Shown one piece after another: positions 9,297 to 17,956 of a DNA stretch of 64,000 nucleotides; within the stretch, counting starts at the first letter, position 1, and every line of letters begins with the position of its first letter. Under the pieces are notes generated by a model. That model did no database searches and was not told the origin of the DNA. It saw only the letters and a program-made list of their open reading frames with translations. A program made the translations under genes and the position numbers. This stretch comes from Halioglobus japonicus (GTDB taxonomy: Bacteria; Pseudomonadota; Gammaproteobacteria; Pseudomonadales; Halieaceae), in NCBI RefSeq assembly GCF_001983995.1, contig NZ_CP019450.1, positions 2,232,001 to 2,296,000 of the forward strand, read 5' to 3'.

Positions 9297-10517
9297 TTAC
9301 ATGCCGACGGAATCAAGCGCAGCCTCCAGTTGGCTCCAGCGTTGCTCCAGGGTGCCGGTATATCCCACAGCCAGGCGAACAAGGCCGGGGCTGATGCCAG
9401 CCGCCTGAATGTCCTCGTCTTCCATTTCGCTGGATGTGCTCGATGCTGAACAGGACATGAGCGTATCGAAGTAGCCAAGACTTACCGCCATAAAGCCAAA
9501 CTGCTGCTCATTTTGCAGGGCACCCATGAGTTCCAGCGCTTTCTCTTTGCTGCCCGCGTCAATCGTTAGCACCCCGCCGGCGCCAAACTCAGCATTGCCC
9601 AGTTCTGCGAGTAACGCATTGTCAGGATGTGTCGCAAGCCCCGGGTAACTCACCTGCGTGCCTCGCTGTTGAAGACGTTCTGCCAGCGCCAGGGCACGAG
9701 CACCATGGGCGCTCATGCGCAGCGGTAAGTGGGGAAGGCGCAGGGCAATGTTGGCAGCGACGTTGGGATCCATGGTGGGTCCAAGAATCATCAGCGGCCC
9801 TGTATGCAGATCCATGAGTTGCCCGATAAACGCCTGGCTGGCACATACCGCACCGGCGATCAGGTCTGAGGCACCGCCAATAAATTTGGTCATGCTGTGC
9901 ACCACGATGTCGGCGCCAAGGTGAGCGGGACTGATGAGCAGCGGACTGAAAGTGTTGTCGACGACCAGCGGGATGCCTGCGCTATGAGCAATGTCAGCCA
10001 GAGCAGGGATGTTGGCTACTCGCAGGGTAGGATTGGAAACGCTCTCTACATAGAGCACGCGGGTTTTGTCTGTAATGGCCGAGCGCACCGCGTCCAAGTC
10101 AGAACTGTCGACGAAGCTGGTTGTCATTCCGCACTTCAGCGGCAAAAAGTCATGCATGAGTGCATAGGTTCCACCATAGATTGTATTGGACGACACAATG
10201 TGATCGCCGGCCTCACACAGGGCGAGTATGGCCGCGGAAATAGCACCCATGCCGCTGGCTGCACAGTAGGCGGATTCGGTGCCTTCCATAGCAGCCAGCT
10301 GTCGACTCAGGTTGTAAACAGTAGGATTGAAGTGCCGCCCATACAGGTAACAGCCGGCATTGTCTGGCCCTTTCTGGCCAGTGAAAATTTCTGGCATGGT
10401 GCCGGGGTCGATCACGGTAAAGGTAGAACTGGCTTCAATGGACATGTTGACGCCACCGTGTTCACCAAATTCGTGGCGGAGATTGGCGAGGGCTTCTACC
10501 GGGTGTTGGTGGCTCAT
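9297..10517 (-). CDS. Cys/Met-metabolism PLP enzyme, methionine gamma-lyase-like
   Basis: 406-residue fold-type I PLP enzyme. Lys211 in HSMTKFIGG is the Schiff-base lysine, and Tyr59 and Arg61 (YLYGRHFNP) match cofactor-phosphate residues of the partner subunit. Tyr114 is present, but the next key position is Gly116 (IYGGT), where canonical methionine gamma-lyases have Cys. Specificity is therefore uncertain among methionine gamma-lyase, cystathionine gamma-lyase and a related aminoacid lyase. It is divergent from an Lrp-family regulator, an arrangement like mdeA/mdeR of Pseudomonas. Its RBS (AGGATA) lies inside an inverted repeat shared with that promoter region, suggesting direct control. 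Confidence 0.88.
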   Translation of the reverse strand: MSHQHPVEALANLRHEFGEHGGVNMSIEASSTFTVIDPGTMPEIFTGQKGPDNAGCYLYGRHFNPTVYNLSRQLAAMEGTESAYCAASGMGAISAAILALCEAGDHIVSSNTIYGGTYALMHDFLPLKCGMTTSFVDSSDLDAVRSAITDKTRVLYVESVSNPTLRVANIPALADIAHSAGIPLVVDNTFSPLLISPAHLGADIVVHSMTKFIGGASDLIAGAVCASQAFIGQLMDLHTGPLMILGPTMDPNVAANIALRLPHLPLRMSAHGARALALAERLQQRGTQVSYPGLATHPDNALLAELGNAEFGAGGVLTIDAGSKEKALELMGALQNEQQFGFMAVSLGYFDTLMSCSASSTSSEMEDEDIQAAGISPGLVRLAVGYTGTLEQRWSQLEAALDSVGM

Positions 10518-10521
10518 AGTA

Positions 10522-10610
10522 AATATCCTGATAGCATGTTTGTTAGGCTGTATTCAGAGTGATTTCTATCATAAAATTCTGAATAGGATATTAATGACGA
10601 ATAAAATTCG
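10522..10610. promoter_or_regulatory. Nested inverted repeats in the gamma-lyase/Lrp intergenic region
   Basis: The 96-bp divergent promoter region holds TATTCAGA (10551-10558) matched by TCTGAATA (10578-10585), AATATCCT (10522-10529) matched by AGGATATT (10585-10592), and a small dyad CGAATAAAATTCG (10598-10610) just before the Lrp start. The stretch is AT-rich. Several spaced dyads are typical of Lrp/AsnC octamer binding; the assignment to the adjacent regulator is inferred from position. Confidence 0.5.
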
Positions 10611-10613
10611 ATT

Positions 10614-11102
10614 ATGAGTGCTTTTGACCAGTTAGACCGAACAGATTATGAGATTTTGCGGCTGCTGCGAAATAATGCACGGCTGAGCAACCGTGAGTTG
10701 GCCGAGCAGATTGGATTGGCCCCATCGACAACCCTGGTGCGAGTGCGGCGCCTGGAGCGGGAGGGGGCAATTCGTGGTTACGTTGCAGAGTTTGCCCCGG
10801 AGGCATTAGGGGTTAGCCTGCAGGCGATGATTGCCGTGAAACTTCAGCATCACTCTCTCAAGGATTTAAGCGCCTTTCGCCAGCATGTTCTGAGCCTGGA
10901 AGAAGTGGTGCAAATCTACCATATTGCCGGTGCCAGCGATTTTCTGATTCATGTCTGGGTACGGGACGCACAACACCTCCGCGATCTGGCGATGGTTTCA
11001 CTGACCACTCGACCGGAGGTGGCGCAGTTGGAAACCCACCTGATTTTCGAACATACGCGTAACGCTGAGATGCCGTTGTATGTAAACGTCGACGCCGATT
11101 AA
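10614..11102 (+). CDS. Lrp/AsnC-family transcriptional regulator
   Basis: 162 residues. N-terminal winged HTH (LDRTDYEILRLLRNNARLSNRELAEQIGLAPSTTLVRVRRLE), then the RAM/AsnC ligand-binding domain with VVQIYHIAGASDFLIHVWV. Divergent from the PLP gamma-lyase and probably its local regulator, sensing an amino acid such as methionine. No clear Shine-Dalgarno precedes ATG 10614. An intrinsic terminator follows the stop directly. Confidence 0.93.
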   Translation: MSAFDQLDRTDYEILRLLRNNARLSNRELAEQIGLAPSTTLVRVRRLEREGAIRGYVAEFAPEALGVSLQAMIAVKLQHHSLKDLSAFRQHVLSLEEVVQIYHIAGASDFLIHVWVRDAQHLRDLAMVSLTTRPEVAQLETHLIFEHTRNAEMPLYVNVDAD

Positions 11103-11104
11103 AC

Positions 11105-11130
11105 GCCGCCCCTCAAAGGGCGGCTTTTTT
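11105..11130 (+). terminator. Rho-independent terminator after the Lrp regulator
   Basis: GCCGCCC (11105-11111), a 6-nt loop, GGGCGGC (11118-11124), then six T. Begins 3 bp after the Lrp stop codon. It also separates Lrp from the converging carotenoid oxygenase gene. Confidence 0.9.
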
Positions 11131-11140
11131 GGCCTTGCTA

Positions 11141-12580
11141 TCAGCTGCTCTGGGATACAAAGCATCCGTGAAAGCCCAGTGGCAGTACCCGGTCCATGGT
11201 CATAGTGGCTACTGGGCCTTCCTCGATTGCTGCGGTCCTGAGCACCGCCACGCCGGTGCGGCGCTTATTGAAATCCAGAAAGCTGTGCACCAGGTAGCCC
11301 GATGGCAGGTACTGCGGCTCTTCGACAATCACATGCTCACCATAGTTATAACGTGTCATCGAGCCTGAGCGCGGGTCGACGCTGACGATCGAAGAGGGCA
11401 GGCCGCTTAGTGTGCCCTGGCCACCGCTCACACCGTATAGACGCTGGGGCGAGAAGGGCTGGCGCCGGTCAAACACCGGAAACTCCAAGTCAGTCTCCAG
11501 CGAACTGATATGCGCTTTGCCGCTAGTGAGATCAAGCTTGTAGTGTACGAGTGTTGGGTCGTCGTGATAAGGCCCGGCCTGCTGCTGCGCCAGCTGATGC
11601 ATGCCCTGTTGCATAAAACGCGAATCGGCGTAGGCAGCGGCGGTGAACTCAATGGTGTTGCCTGATTCCCAGGCGTTGCCGAAGTGGAACACAAAACTGG
11701 CCGGCACTTCGATTGTCTTGACCAGAGAGAAATCCTCTCGATCAAACACCAGCAACTGGCTGGCGATGTCCGGGCGCCACTGGATGCCCTGGATAAATGT
11801 GGGTGCTTTTTCATGAACCGCGGAGCTATTCAGGGCAATCAGATAGCGCGGGGTTAACACGAAGTCGTGCGTATATCCTGAGAAATCCAGGGTGTGGGCA
11901 TGGTACTTGACCATGTTCCCGGTGGCGTTCACGTGGTACAGCACTAGTGTCGGCGTCCCTGCGAACGGTACCGAGCCGATATTCCACATATCCCCGCGCT
12001 CATCAAATCGCGGGTGTGCGGAGAAGGGCACGCCCTCAAGCTCATCGTGCCACGCCTGTATGCCTCGCGTGTCCAGTGTCTCCGGATCGATACGGTAGGC
12101 AGAGCCTGCTTCCCATAGTGCCAGGAGTTCACCGTTATGGGGCTGTATGTTGATATTGGCGACATTGAAGTCCTGGTTACTGCGCGGCGGTGCCGGGTTG
12201 GCCACCTGGGTGCCGGCGCCGTTGAACAGGAAGCGGCCTTCGGCCTGTTCCCGCTCATATTTTCGGGTGCGCACGAAGCGGCCTTCATGGCTTGCGCCAT
12301 CCGGGCCCAGCCTGAATGCCTGAATCATGCCGTCCGGGTCGAACCAGTGTTGATATCGCTCCCCGGCACGCTCGTAAAGTGTGGGGCCGTTTCGGTACAA
12401 GGTGCCAAAGCACGCCTGGGGTATCGTTCCCTCTACGGTCATAGGTAGCCGTGGCTGGTCAGAAGTCAGACCATCGAAGCCGACAGACCAGGCCGGCGCT
12501 GATTCGCCAAGCGCCAGGCTGGGCAGGGCATGCAAGCTGGCCATAGCTGCCAGGCCCTTGAGAAATTCACGTCGTTCCAT
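11141..12580 (-). CDS. Carotenoid oxygenase (RPE65/CCO family), Tat-type signal
   Basis: 479 residues. Carotenoid cleavage oxygenases split or modify polyene or stilbene double bonds with a four-His Fe(II) centre. Candidate ligands are the His in FSAHPRFD, GYTHDFV, FVFHFGNAWE and the C-terminal GFHGCF. The N-terminus, RREFLKGLAAMASLHALPSLA, looks like a twin-arginine export signal, unusual for a bacterial CCO and implying a periplasmic enzyme. GAGGTGA RBS before ATG 12580. It starts 4 bp after the stop of the DUF2141 gene, forming an operon. The substrate is unknown; apocarotenoids or lignin-type stilbenes are possible. Confidence 0.9.
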   Translation of the reverse strand: MERREFLKGLAAMASLHALPSLALGESAPAWSVGFDGLTSDQPRLPMTVEGTIPQACFGTLYRNGPTLYERAGERYQHWFDPDGMIQAFRLGPDGASHEGRFVRTRKYEREQAEGRFLFNGAGTQVANPAPPRSNQDFNVANINIQPHNGELLALWEAGSAYRIDPETLDTRGIQAWHDELEGVPFSAHPRFDERGDMWNIGSVPFAGTPTLVLYHVNATGNMVKYHAHTLDFSGYTHDFVLTPRYLIALNSSAVHEKAPTFIQGIQWRPDIASQLLVFDREDFSLVKTIEVPASFVFHFGNAWESGNTIEFTAAAYADSRFMQQGMHQLAQQQAGPYHDDPTLVHYKLDLTSGKAHISSLETDLEFPVFDRRQPFSPQRLYGVSGGQGTLSGLPSSIVSVDPRSGSMTRYNYGEHVIVEEPQYLPSGYLVHSFLDFNKRRTGVAVLRTAAIEEGPVATMTMDRVLPLGFHGCFVSQSS

Positions 12581-12583
12581 GGG

Positions 12584-12997
12584 TCACCTCAAATTGATCT
12601 GAATCTGGGTATCTTGATTGACAGTCACTTTGGCCTCGTCAAAGCTGGGCGGGCCAAACTGGCCGGCATTATTGCTAAAGCCGTAGCCTTCGCGTGGTAG
12701 GCCGACCAGGTTGGTGTCCAGCTTCCCGTTACTGTTTTCATCGTGGTACAGCTTGACGACATATTCGCCGCTATCAACCCCCCGCAGAGTGACTTGAACC
12801 GTGTCGCCGGACACACGACTGATGGCTGCGATCACCGGGTTGCTGTCGGCCTGATAGTCCGCCGCGGTATCAAAAACGGTCCAGTACAGTTGCCCGGTGT
12901 GCTCCCGAATACCCTCTACGAGAATGTCGATATCGGCGGCTTGAACCGGTTGTGCCAGTTCGAGTGCCATAATGGCTGCGTTCCAGAACTTCTTCAT
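12584..12997 (-). CDS. DUF2141 family secreted protein
   Basis: 137 residues. A leader ending in VQAA is followed by a small beta-sandwich-like domain with the DUF2141 features GEYVVKLYHDENSNGKLDTN and GLPREGYGFSNNA. First gene of the minus-strand operon with the carotenoid oxygenase (4 bp apart). In other genomes this family is often found with carotenoid or lipid genes; its biochemical role is not established. Confidence 0.85.
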   Translation of the reverse strand: MKKFWNAAIMALELAQPVQAADIDILVEGIREHTGQLYWTVFDTAADYQADSNPVIAAISRVSGDTVQVTLRGVDSGEYVVKLYHDENSNGKLDTNLVGLPREGYGFSNNAGQFGPPSFDEAKVTVNQDTQIQINLR

Positions 12998-13127
12998 GTT
13001 GCTTCCCTTGTGTAAGTGACGAGTTCAGTCTCGCGCAGCCCGGGTTGATGGCAGGTGCGGGAAGTCACTGGCACTGCGAGTTCAAACCGTGACTTTTGGC
13101 ACGGTACGCCAAGGGCTCAATTCCGGT

Positions 13128-14252
13128 ATGCTGCAGTACATGGCTAAATCATCCCCATCCTTGGAAAATCATCTGCTCATCGCCAGTGGCGTTGTGGCCA
13201 CCGGTTTAGTTGCGGTCGTGAACTGTTTGAATTTTCAGGTCTGGCCTGACTTCCTGGTGTACCTGCTGTTCGGCGTGATTTTCGCTGTAAAGGCCTACGA
13301 CGAGGAACTGGGGCTGTCTCGCCGGGTTACCGTATCCGGTACCGTAGCGATGTTTGTGCTCAGCGTGATCGCCCTCATTATGCATACCAACACCCTGACG
13401 CCTGTGCTGGCCGCTGTACTCATGGCCAGCGCACCTTATCACTTGAGCGCGCGCCAGAGCTGGCTATTGTTTTTGGTGGCTAATGCTACTTATTTTCTGG
13501 TGTTTGAGCTGACCTGGGAGACCAATAATTACCAGATCTCATTTGTCTCGATGATCGCATTGCAGGCTTTTGCTATTACCTCAAGCCTGACCAAACAGCG
13601 TGAGGTGGCGGCCCAGGAAATGCTCAGTCGTCAGAACAGCGAGTTGCTCGCTGCACGCGCCGTATTGGCTCAGCAGAGTCAGGCGGAAGAGCGCCTGCGT
13701 ATTGCCGGGCATTTGCACGATACCGTGGGACACCAGTTAACAGCGCTCGGTTTGCAGCTGGAGGCATTGGCACACCAGGCGCCGGACGCACTGCGCCCGC
13801 GCATTGAAGACAGCCAGGCCCTGGCCCGAGAATTATTGGAGGGCATCCGGAGTACGGTCAGACAAATGACCGAGGAACGCCGCGATGATCTCGCCTCAGC
13901 GATTCGCAGACTGGCCAGCGTCACGCCAGGGGTGACGATTGAGGTTGACCGCGAATTGCCCGCATTACCCGCCGAGCTGACTCAGCAACTGGTGTTCTGC
14001 TTGCAAGAGGGTATTCACAACGCGATTCGCCACGGAGGTGCAGATCACCTCGATATCCATTACGCCGAGGGTGTGCTCAGTATTGCGGATAACGGCAGAG
14101 GCCTGCGCGGTACGATTGTACCCGGGTTTGGTCTCGAGAATATTCGCACCCGCCTGGCGCCATTTGGTGGCGAAATGGCGCTGACGCGGCGTCCGGATGG
14201 CGGTTGCGTCCTCGCCTTGACGTTACCCCAGCTAGAGAGGATGCCCGCGTGA
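13128..14252 (+). CDS. Sensor histidine kinase, DesK/NarX type (HisKA_3)
   Basis: About five hydrophobic segments (residues ~15-150) are followed by a coiled stretch and the HisKA_3 box AERLRIAGHLHDTVGHQL, whose first HDTVGHQ histidine is the phosphoacceptor, then the ATPase N-box (CLQEGIHNAIRHG) and G-boxes (IADNGRGLRG, GFGLENIRTRL). ATG 13128 is preceded by AAGGGC; an in-frame GTG at 13089 and ATG 13140 are alternatives. Overlaps the response regulator by 4 bp (GTGA), so the pair is translationally coupled. Divergent from DUF2141/carotenoid oxygenase with a 130-bp gap, so it may control that operon. A membrane-state or lipid signal is possible by analogy with DesK. Confidence 0.9.
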   Translation: MLQYMAKSSPSLENHLLIASGVVATGLVAVVNCLNFQVWPDFLVYLLFGVIFAVKAYDEELGLSRRVTVSGTVAMFVLSVIALIMHTNTLTPVLAAVLMASAPYHLSARQSWLLFLVANATYFLVFELTWETNNYQISFVSMIALQAFAITSSLTKQREVAAQEMLSRQNSELLAARAVLAQQSQAEERLRIAGHLHDTVGHQLTALGLQLEALAHQAPDALRPRIEDSQALARELLEGIRSTVRQMTEERRDDLASAIRRLASVTPGVTIEVDRELPALPAELTQQLVFCLQEGIHNAIRHGGADHLDIHYAEGVLSIADNGRGLRGTIVPGFGLENIRTRLAPFGGEMALTRRPDGGCVLALTLPQLERMPA

Positions 14253-14875
14253 TTCGTGTAGGACTGGTGGACGACCAGGCATTGATACGAGAAGGCATTG
14301 CCCAGTTGATAGCGCTGTCTGGTAAAGCTGTTACCGCCTGGCAATGTGATAATGGCGAAGCAGCGCTGGCGACGTTGCGCAAGGAGCCTATCGACGTAAT
14401 GGTGTGCGATATCCGCATGCCGGGCATGGATGGCATCACCATGGTTAAACGCTTGCGCGCCAATGGTGAACGTCAGCCGGTACTTATGCTGACGACCTTC
14501 GATGATCACCAGCTGTTTCTGGATGCACTCGCTGCCGGCGCAAATGGCTTTCTACTCAAAGATGTCTCTCTAGATAAACTGATCGAGGCGATCGAGACTG
14601 TGGCTGGCGGCGGCTTTATTGCCGAGCCGCGCCTTGTCTCTCAGGCCAGTACCACTGTGAAAGATGCGCCACCGGCAGATCCTGATCTGCTCAGTGACAA
14701 GGAGCGCGAAGTGTTACGGCTAGTGGCGGGTGGATTGTCAAATCGCGAGATCGCCAGCGTCATCCACCTCGCCGAAGGTACGGTGAAGAACCATGTCTCC
14801 CATATTCTCACCAAGCTCAACTGCCGTGACCGCACCCAGGCTGTCTTGTATGCCATTCACTGGCAGTTGATCTGA
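14249..14875 (+). CDS. NarL/LuxR-family response regulator
   Basis: 208 residues from GTG 14249. Receiver domain with phosphoacceptor Asp in DVMVCDIRMPGMDG, acidic pair in GLVDDQ and the Lys in GFLLKDVS. C-terminal LuxR-type HTH: LSDKEREVLRLVAGGLSNREIA, then EGTVKNHVSHILTKL. The GTG start lies in the last codons of the kinase gene, and the receiver fold begins exactly here (VIRVGLVDDQ), so the longer upstream reading from 14204 is unlikely. Confidence 0.93.
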   Translation: MIRVGLVDDQALIREGIAQLIALSGKAVTAWQCDNGEAALATLRKEPIDVMVCDIRMPGMDGITMVKRLRANGERQPVLMLTTFDDHQLFLDALAAGANGFLLKDVSLDKLIEAIETVAGGGFIAEPRLVSQASTTVKDAPPADPDLLSDKEREVLRLVAGGLSNREIASVIHLAEGTVKNHVSHILTKLNCRDRTQAVLYAIHWQLI

Positions 14876-14924
14876 TCGCAAGCGATTTAGGTAGCGCAGC
14901 CACGAGGCGCAAGTGCGCGTCCCT

Positions 14925-15285
14925 CTACTTCAAGGTCCAACTGAGTAGCAGCGAGTAACTATCAACGTCGCTGGCGAAATTGGCGTGGGCACCCACGCTA
15001 AACGATTCGAAATAGCGGTTGCTCTCGGTCACATTGACGCCGACCGAGTAGCCGGCCATACAGAAGTGACTGAAACCGAGTACCTTGCGGTTGGGACCCG
15101 TGAAGCCGCTGGCACCCAAGTGGACTGTGCCAATGAGAGGCAGTGTCCCCAGATGGGTATGCTATGGGTGTTCTAGGTCTGCTTTGAGAGATATGACGCC
15201 TGTGTCCTCACTGAACTAGGCCAGGTCACGGGATTCCGAGTAGCTGTCGATCTGGCTGTAGGTGTATCTGGCCGCCAATTGAGCA
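14925..15285 (-). pseudogene. Decayed outer-membrane protein C-terminus
   Basis: One reading frame gives alternating beta-barrel-like sequence: QLAARYTYSQIDSYSESRDLA, stop, FSEDTGVISLKADLEHP, stop, then a stretch ending SYSLLLSWTLK and a natural stop at 14925. Two internal stops and no start. The composition and C-terminal end suggest the tail of an outer-membrane barrel. It abuts the sulfatase remnant, which fits a deletion that joined a sulfatase start to the end of a neighbouring OMP gene. Confidence 0.5.
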
Positions 15286-15631
15286 TCTGGCCGTAGCCAG
15301 CGCCGCGCATCATGTCGCCCAGGGTTTTCAGCTCGGGGCGCAGATAGCCTACGCACCCGGGTTGCCCCTGTTGATTGGGCGCAGTGAGGATGTAAAATGC
15401 TCCACCGCCTAAGACATGATGATCTACGCCACTCATCAGAGTGACCTGCGTAGGCGCGCACATAGGATTGGTGTAGAAGTTAGTGAAGCGCACACCATCA
15501 GCGGCAATGCTGTTGATACTGGGCGTCTTGATTTCACTGTCAAAGGCGCCTGAATCTGCCCAGCCCATGTCGTCTGCCAGCACAATAAGAATGTCGGGGC
15601 GCTGATCTTCCGCATTTGCCGCGGCGATCAT
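15286..15631 (-). pseudogene. Decayed sulfatase N-terminal fragment
   Basis: About 115 residues of sulfatase sequence: RPDILIVLADDMGWADSG with the metal Asp pair, TPSINSIAADGVRFTNFYT, then CAPTQVTLMSG. The modification motif C-x-P-S/T-R reads CAPTQ, so the essential Arg is lost. Similarity stops after TLGDMMRGAGYGQ, where the frame runs into OMP-like sequence. No catalytic second half remains. A clear pseudogene, unlike the nearly intact sulfatase at 24 kb. Confidence 0.75.
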
Positions 15632-15934
15632 GCCAATGACAAGATTCAGTACGCCATAATGGATATTGACTGCGGACGGGGCCTATCTACAGGGTTCGGT
15701 CATAACAATCTGAAATATCTGCTTGTCTATCTGGATGGGTTCCACCACGTCATGACGTGTTTTCCTCTTCAGTGAAAGTGCCTCCAGAGCCGATGAGTGC
15801 TCCACTTATGCCATATGTATCACTCCTCTTGCTGAGTCTTACCGCGAAGAAGCGCGCAAGAACGTGCTGTTTTTTGCGTTTTGCAACAAGTGCCGGTGCA
15901 GTACGTTAGCCTTGACGGGAACCGGGATTTGGTA
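15632..15934. other. Intergenic stretch, nothing recognised
   Basis: About 300 bp between the sulfatase remnant and the membrane-protein genes. I saw no ORF with a family signature, no terminator-like hairpin with a T-tract and no obvious repeat. Confidence 0.5.
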
Positions 15935-16021
15935 ATGCACACGACGATTATTGCTTTTTCGTTCGCTTATATAGGTACCTTCTGGTTGATTACGCGCCTC
16001 ATCGCCCAGGAGGAGGACTAG
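15935..16021 (+). CDS. 28-residue single-span membrane peptide
   Basis: ATG 15935 to TAG 16021 encodes MHTTIIAFSFAYIGTFWLIT followed by RLIAQEED: one hydrophobic helix with a charged tail. It ends 2 bp before the next start, and the RBS of the next gene (AGGAGGAG) lies within its last codons, as in coupled genes. Its own RBS is weak. No family recognised. Confidence 0.35.
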   Translation: MHTTIIAFSFAYIGTFWLITRLIAQEED

Positions 16022-16023
16022 TC

Positions 16024-16632
16024 ATGCTAATGGGCCACTATACAACGGCGTTGGTGCCCTGGGCGTACAACAGCAATCGCAGTCTCGCGCCATTCTGGTT
16101 TTTCCTGATGGCGACCCAGACACTTGTTTTTCTTATGGTGAGCTTCGCGTTGGTGGGGGTGGAGACGATTGAGCCTAGCGGGTTCTTTGATGCGTCTTTC
16201 AGGCATATGACCGTCGATATGACCTACAGTCATGATATAGCCCCCGTGATCGTTTGGGCGCTGGTGTTTTCCCTGGCCGCGGGATTGATTTTTAAGAGCC
16301 TGCAACTGGCGTTGATTGTCGCTGCGCTCAACGTCGCGCATGAGCTGATGGATTTGCTGGTCAGTTTTAAACACTACTGGTTTGGTGCGCCCGAGAATAA
16401 GGATTTCCCGGTATTCGGCTGGGGTTTGTATAACTCTGCTCCGGCGGTGGGGCTGCTGATAGAGATTGCAATCTGTGTAGGGTTTATTGTCTGGTATGTG
16501 CGTACGCGTCGGCGCCAGGGTTACGACGTCTCGCGCAAGACCCAGGTTGGACTCTATGCGGTTCTGGTCGGATTCACAGTGTTTCTGCTGCCGATGGTGA
16601 CTCAGTCCCTATTGTCGCTGGTCGGAGGCTAG
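16024..16632 (+). CDS. Uncharacterised polytopic membrane protein
   Basis: 202 residues with about five hydrophobic segments (near 25-45, 75-95, 95-115, 140-160, 180-200). No domain recognised. Strong RBS (AGGAGGAG) before ATG 16024. Preceded by the 28-residue membrane peptide and followed 84 bp later by fadL. No enzymatic motif is visible; transport or membrane-assembly roles are equally possible. Confidence 0.75.
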   Translation: MLMGHYTTALVPWAYNSNRSLAPFWFFLMATQTLVFLMVSFALVGVETIEPSGFFDASFRHMTVDMTYSHDIAPVIVWALVFSLAAGLIFKSLQLALIVAALNVAHELMDLLVSFKHYWFGAPENKDFPVFGWGLYNSAPAVGLLIEIAICVGFIVWYVRTRRRQGYDVSRKTQVGLYAVLVGFTVFLLPMVTQSLLSLVGG

Positions 16633-16715
16633 GGGCAGTGCATCGTCACCCAGAAACAAGCTCAGTGTGCCTGAACTATACTTCGGACTGATAGGACCTA
16701 CGGCGAGAACTGAAT

Positions 16716-17924
16716 ATGAAGCATATTTCGATAGCTCTACTCCTGATGATGTTGGGAGCAGGGTCTGTGCAGGCCGGTGGCCTGTGGCTGAACCAGTACG
16801 GTGATTTCGCCTCTGGACGTTCCAGTGCAGGCACCGCAGCGGGCACTGACGATGCAGCTGCGATTATTCATAATCCGGCCGCAGGCACGCGTCTGGCGGG
16901 CAGTCACGTGTTCGGCAGTGCCGGCGCGATTATTCCGGAAGTTGAGTTTGATCTTGATTACACGTCGCCGGTGAATGGCGACGACAACGGCGGGCAGGCC
17001 GGTTTGAATGCACCGGTAGCTAGCTTTGCCTATATTAACGATCTTGGTTCCGATAAATGGAGCGTAGGTATTTCCAGTGCGGGGCTGGCGGGCGCAGGAC
17101 TGGAGTATAATCAGAACTGGGCGGGGCGCTTCCAGAACACTTATGTAGAGCTGCTTGTCCTGGCGATATCGCCGACGGTGGGATACAAGGTCACCGACAA
17201 GCTGTCGCTGGGTCTTGCACTGCAGTACTACTATACGACGCTGGATTTCGAGATAGCGCTGCCAACCATACCCGGGCGCGATGCCGGTAAGGGCACGCTG
17301 GATGGCAAGGACAACGGTTTCTCGTATGCGCTCGGAGCGATGTACGAATTTAGTGACAATACCCGACTGGGTATTCGCTATCAGGGCGAGATCGACGCGG
17401 ACTTTGATGGCAACGTAAAGGTCCAGGGCAGTATTCTCGATCGCAGTATCGATTCTGACACTAACCTGACAATGGCGGCACTTCTGCGTCTGGGTCTCTA
17501 TCACCAGTTGAACGAGCGATGGGGGCTGGGCGTGACCATCGGCTGGGATGACTGGAGTGCTCTGGATAACGTGTTTGTCTCGTTGCCAGAGGAGGGTGCT
17601 GCGCTGGTAAAAAACTGGGATGACACGTATCACTATGCCTTGGGCCTCGAGTACGCAGCATCCAGGCACTGGGATCTCACCGGCGGTATCGCCTATGACT
17701 CCAACCCGGTCAGTGCACACGACCGCACGGCTGACCTGCCCGTAGACAGGCAGGTCCGATACACCGGCGGCGCGCGCTACCAATTGCGCGACAATATCAG
17801 TATCGGTGGATATTTGAACTATACTGATCTCGGTAGCGCTCGCATAAGTTCGGAGCGGTGGGGCGGCAAATACGCCGACAACCATGTGCTCGAGTTTTCA
17901 TTTTCCTTAAGTTGGGCGTTATAA
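16716..17924 (+). CDS. FadL/OmpP1/TodX-family outer-membrane hydrophobic-compound porin
   Basis: 402 residues: signal peptide (MKHISIALLLMMLGAGSVQAGG), then the FadL N-terminal hatch signature with Gly/Ala-rich GRSSAGTAAGTDDAAAIIHNPAA, then a beta barrel with many alternating strands ending FSFSLSWAL. It passes long-chain fatty acids or aromatic hydrocarbons across the outer membrane. The opposite strand is open for 382 codons, but that reading has no family features. Confidence 0.92.
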   Translation: MKHISIALLLMMLGAGSVQAGGLWLNQYGDFASGRSSAGTAAGTDDAAAIIHNPAAGTRLAGSHVFGSAGAIIPEVEFDLDYTSPVNGDDNGGQAGLNAPVASFAYINDLGSDKWSVGISSAGLAGAGLEYNQNWAGRFQNTYVELLVLAISPTVGYKVTDKLSLGLALQYYYTTLDFEIALPTIPGRDAGKGTLDGKDNGFSYALGAMYEFSDNTRLGIRYQGEIDADFDGNVKVQGSILDRSIDSDTNLTMAALLRLGLYHQLNERWGLGVTIGWDDWSALDNVFVSLPEEGAALVKNWDDTYHYALGLEYAASRHWDLTGGIAYDSNPVSAHDRTADLPVDRQVRYTGGARYQLRDNISIGGYLNYTDLGSARISSERWGGKYADNHVLEFSFSLSWAL

Positions 17925-17956
17925 ACTGATACCCCTGTCACGCGAGGCGATATCGT

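Noticed and set aside
9897..10562. 221-codon ORF antisense to the gamma-lyase
   Set aside because: Shadow of the PLP enzyme; no family features and it covers the true promoter.
16737..17885. 382-codon open frame antisense to fadL
   Set aside because: No domain or signal, low-complexity composition typical of the antisense of a beta-barrel gene; the plus-strand FadL reading is clear.
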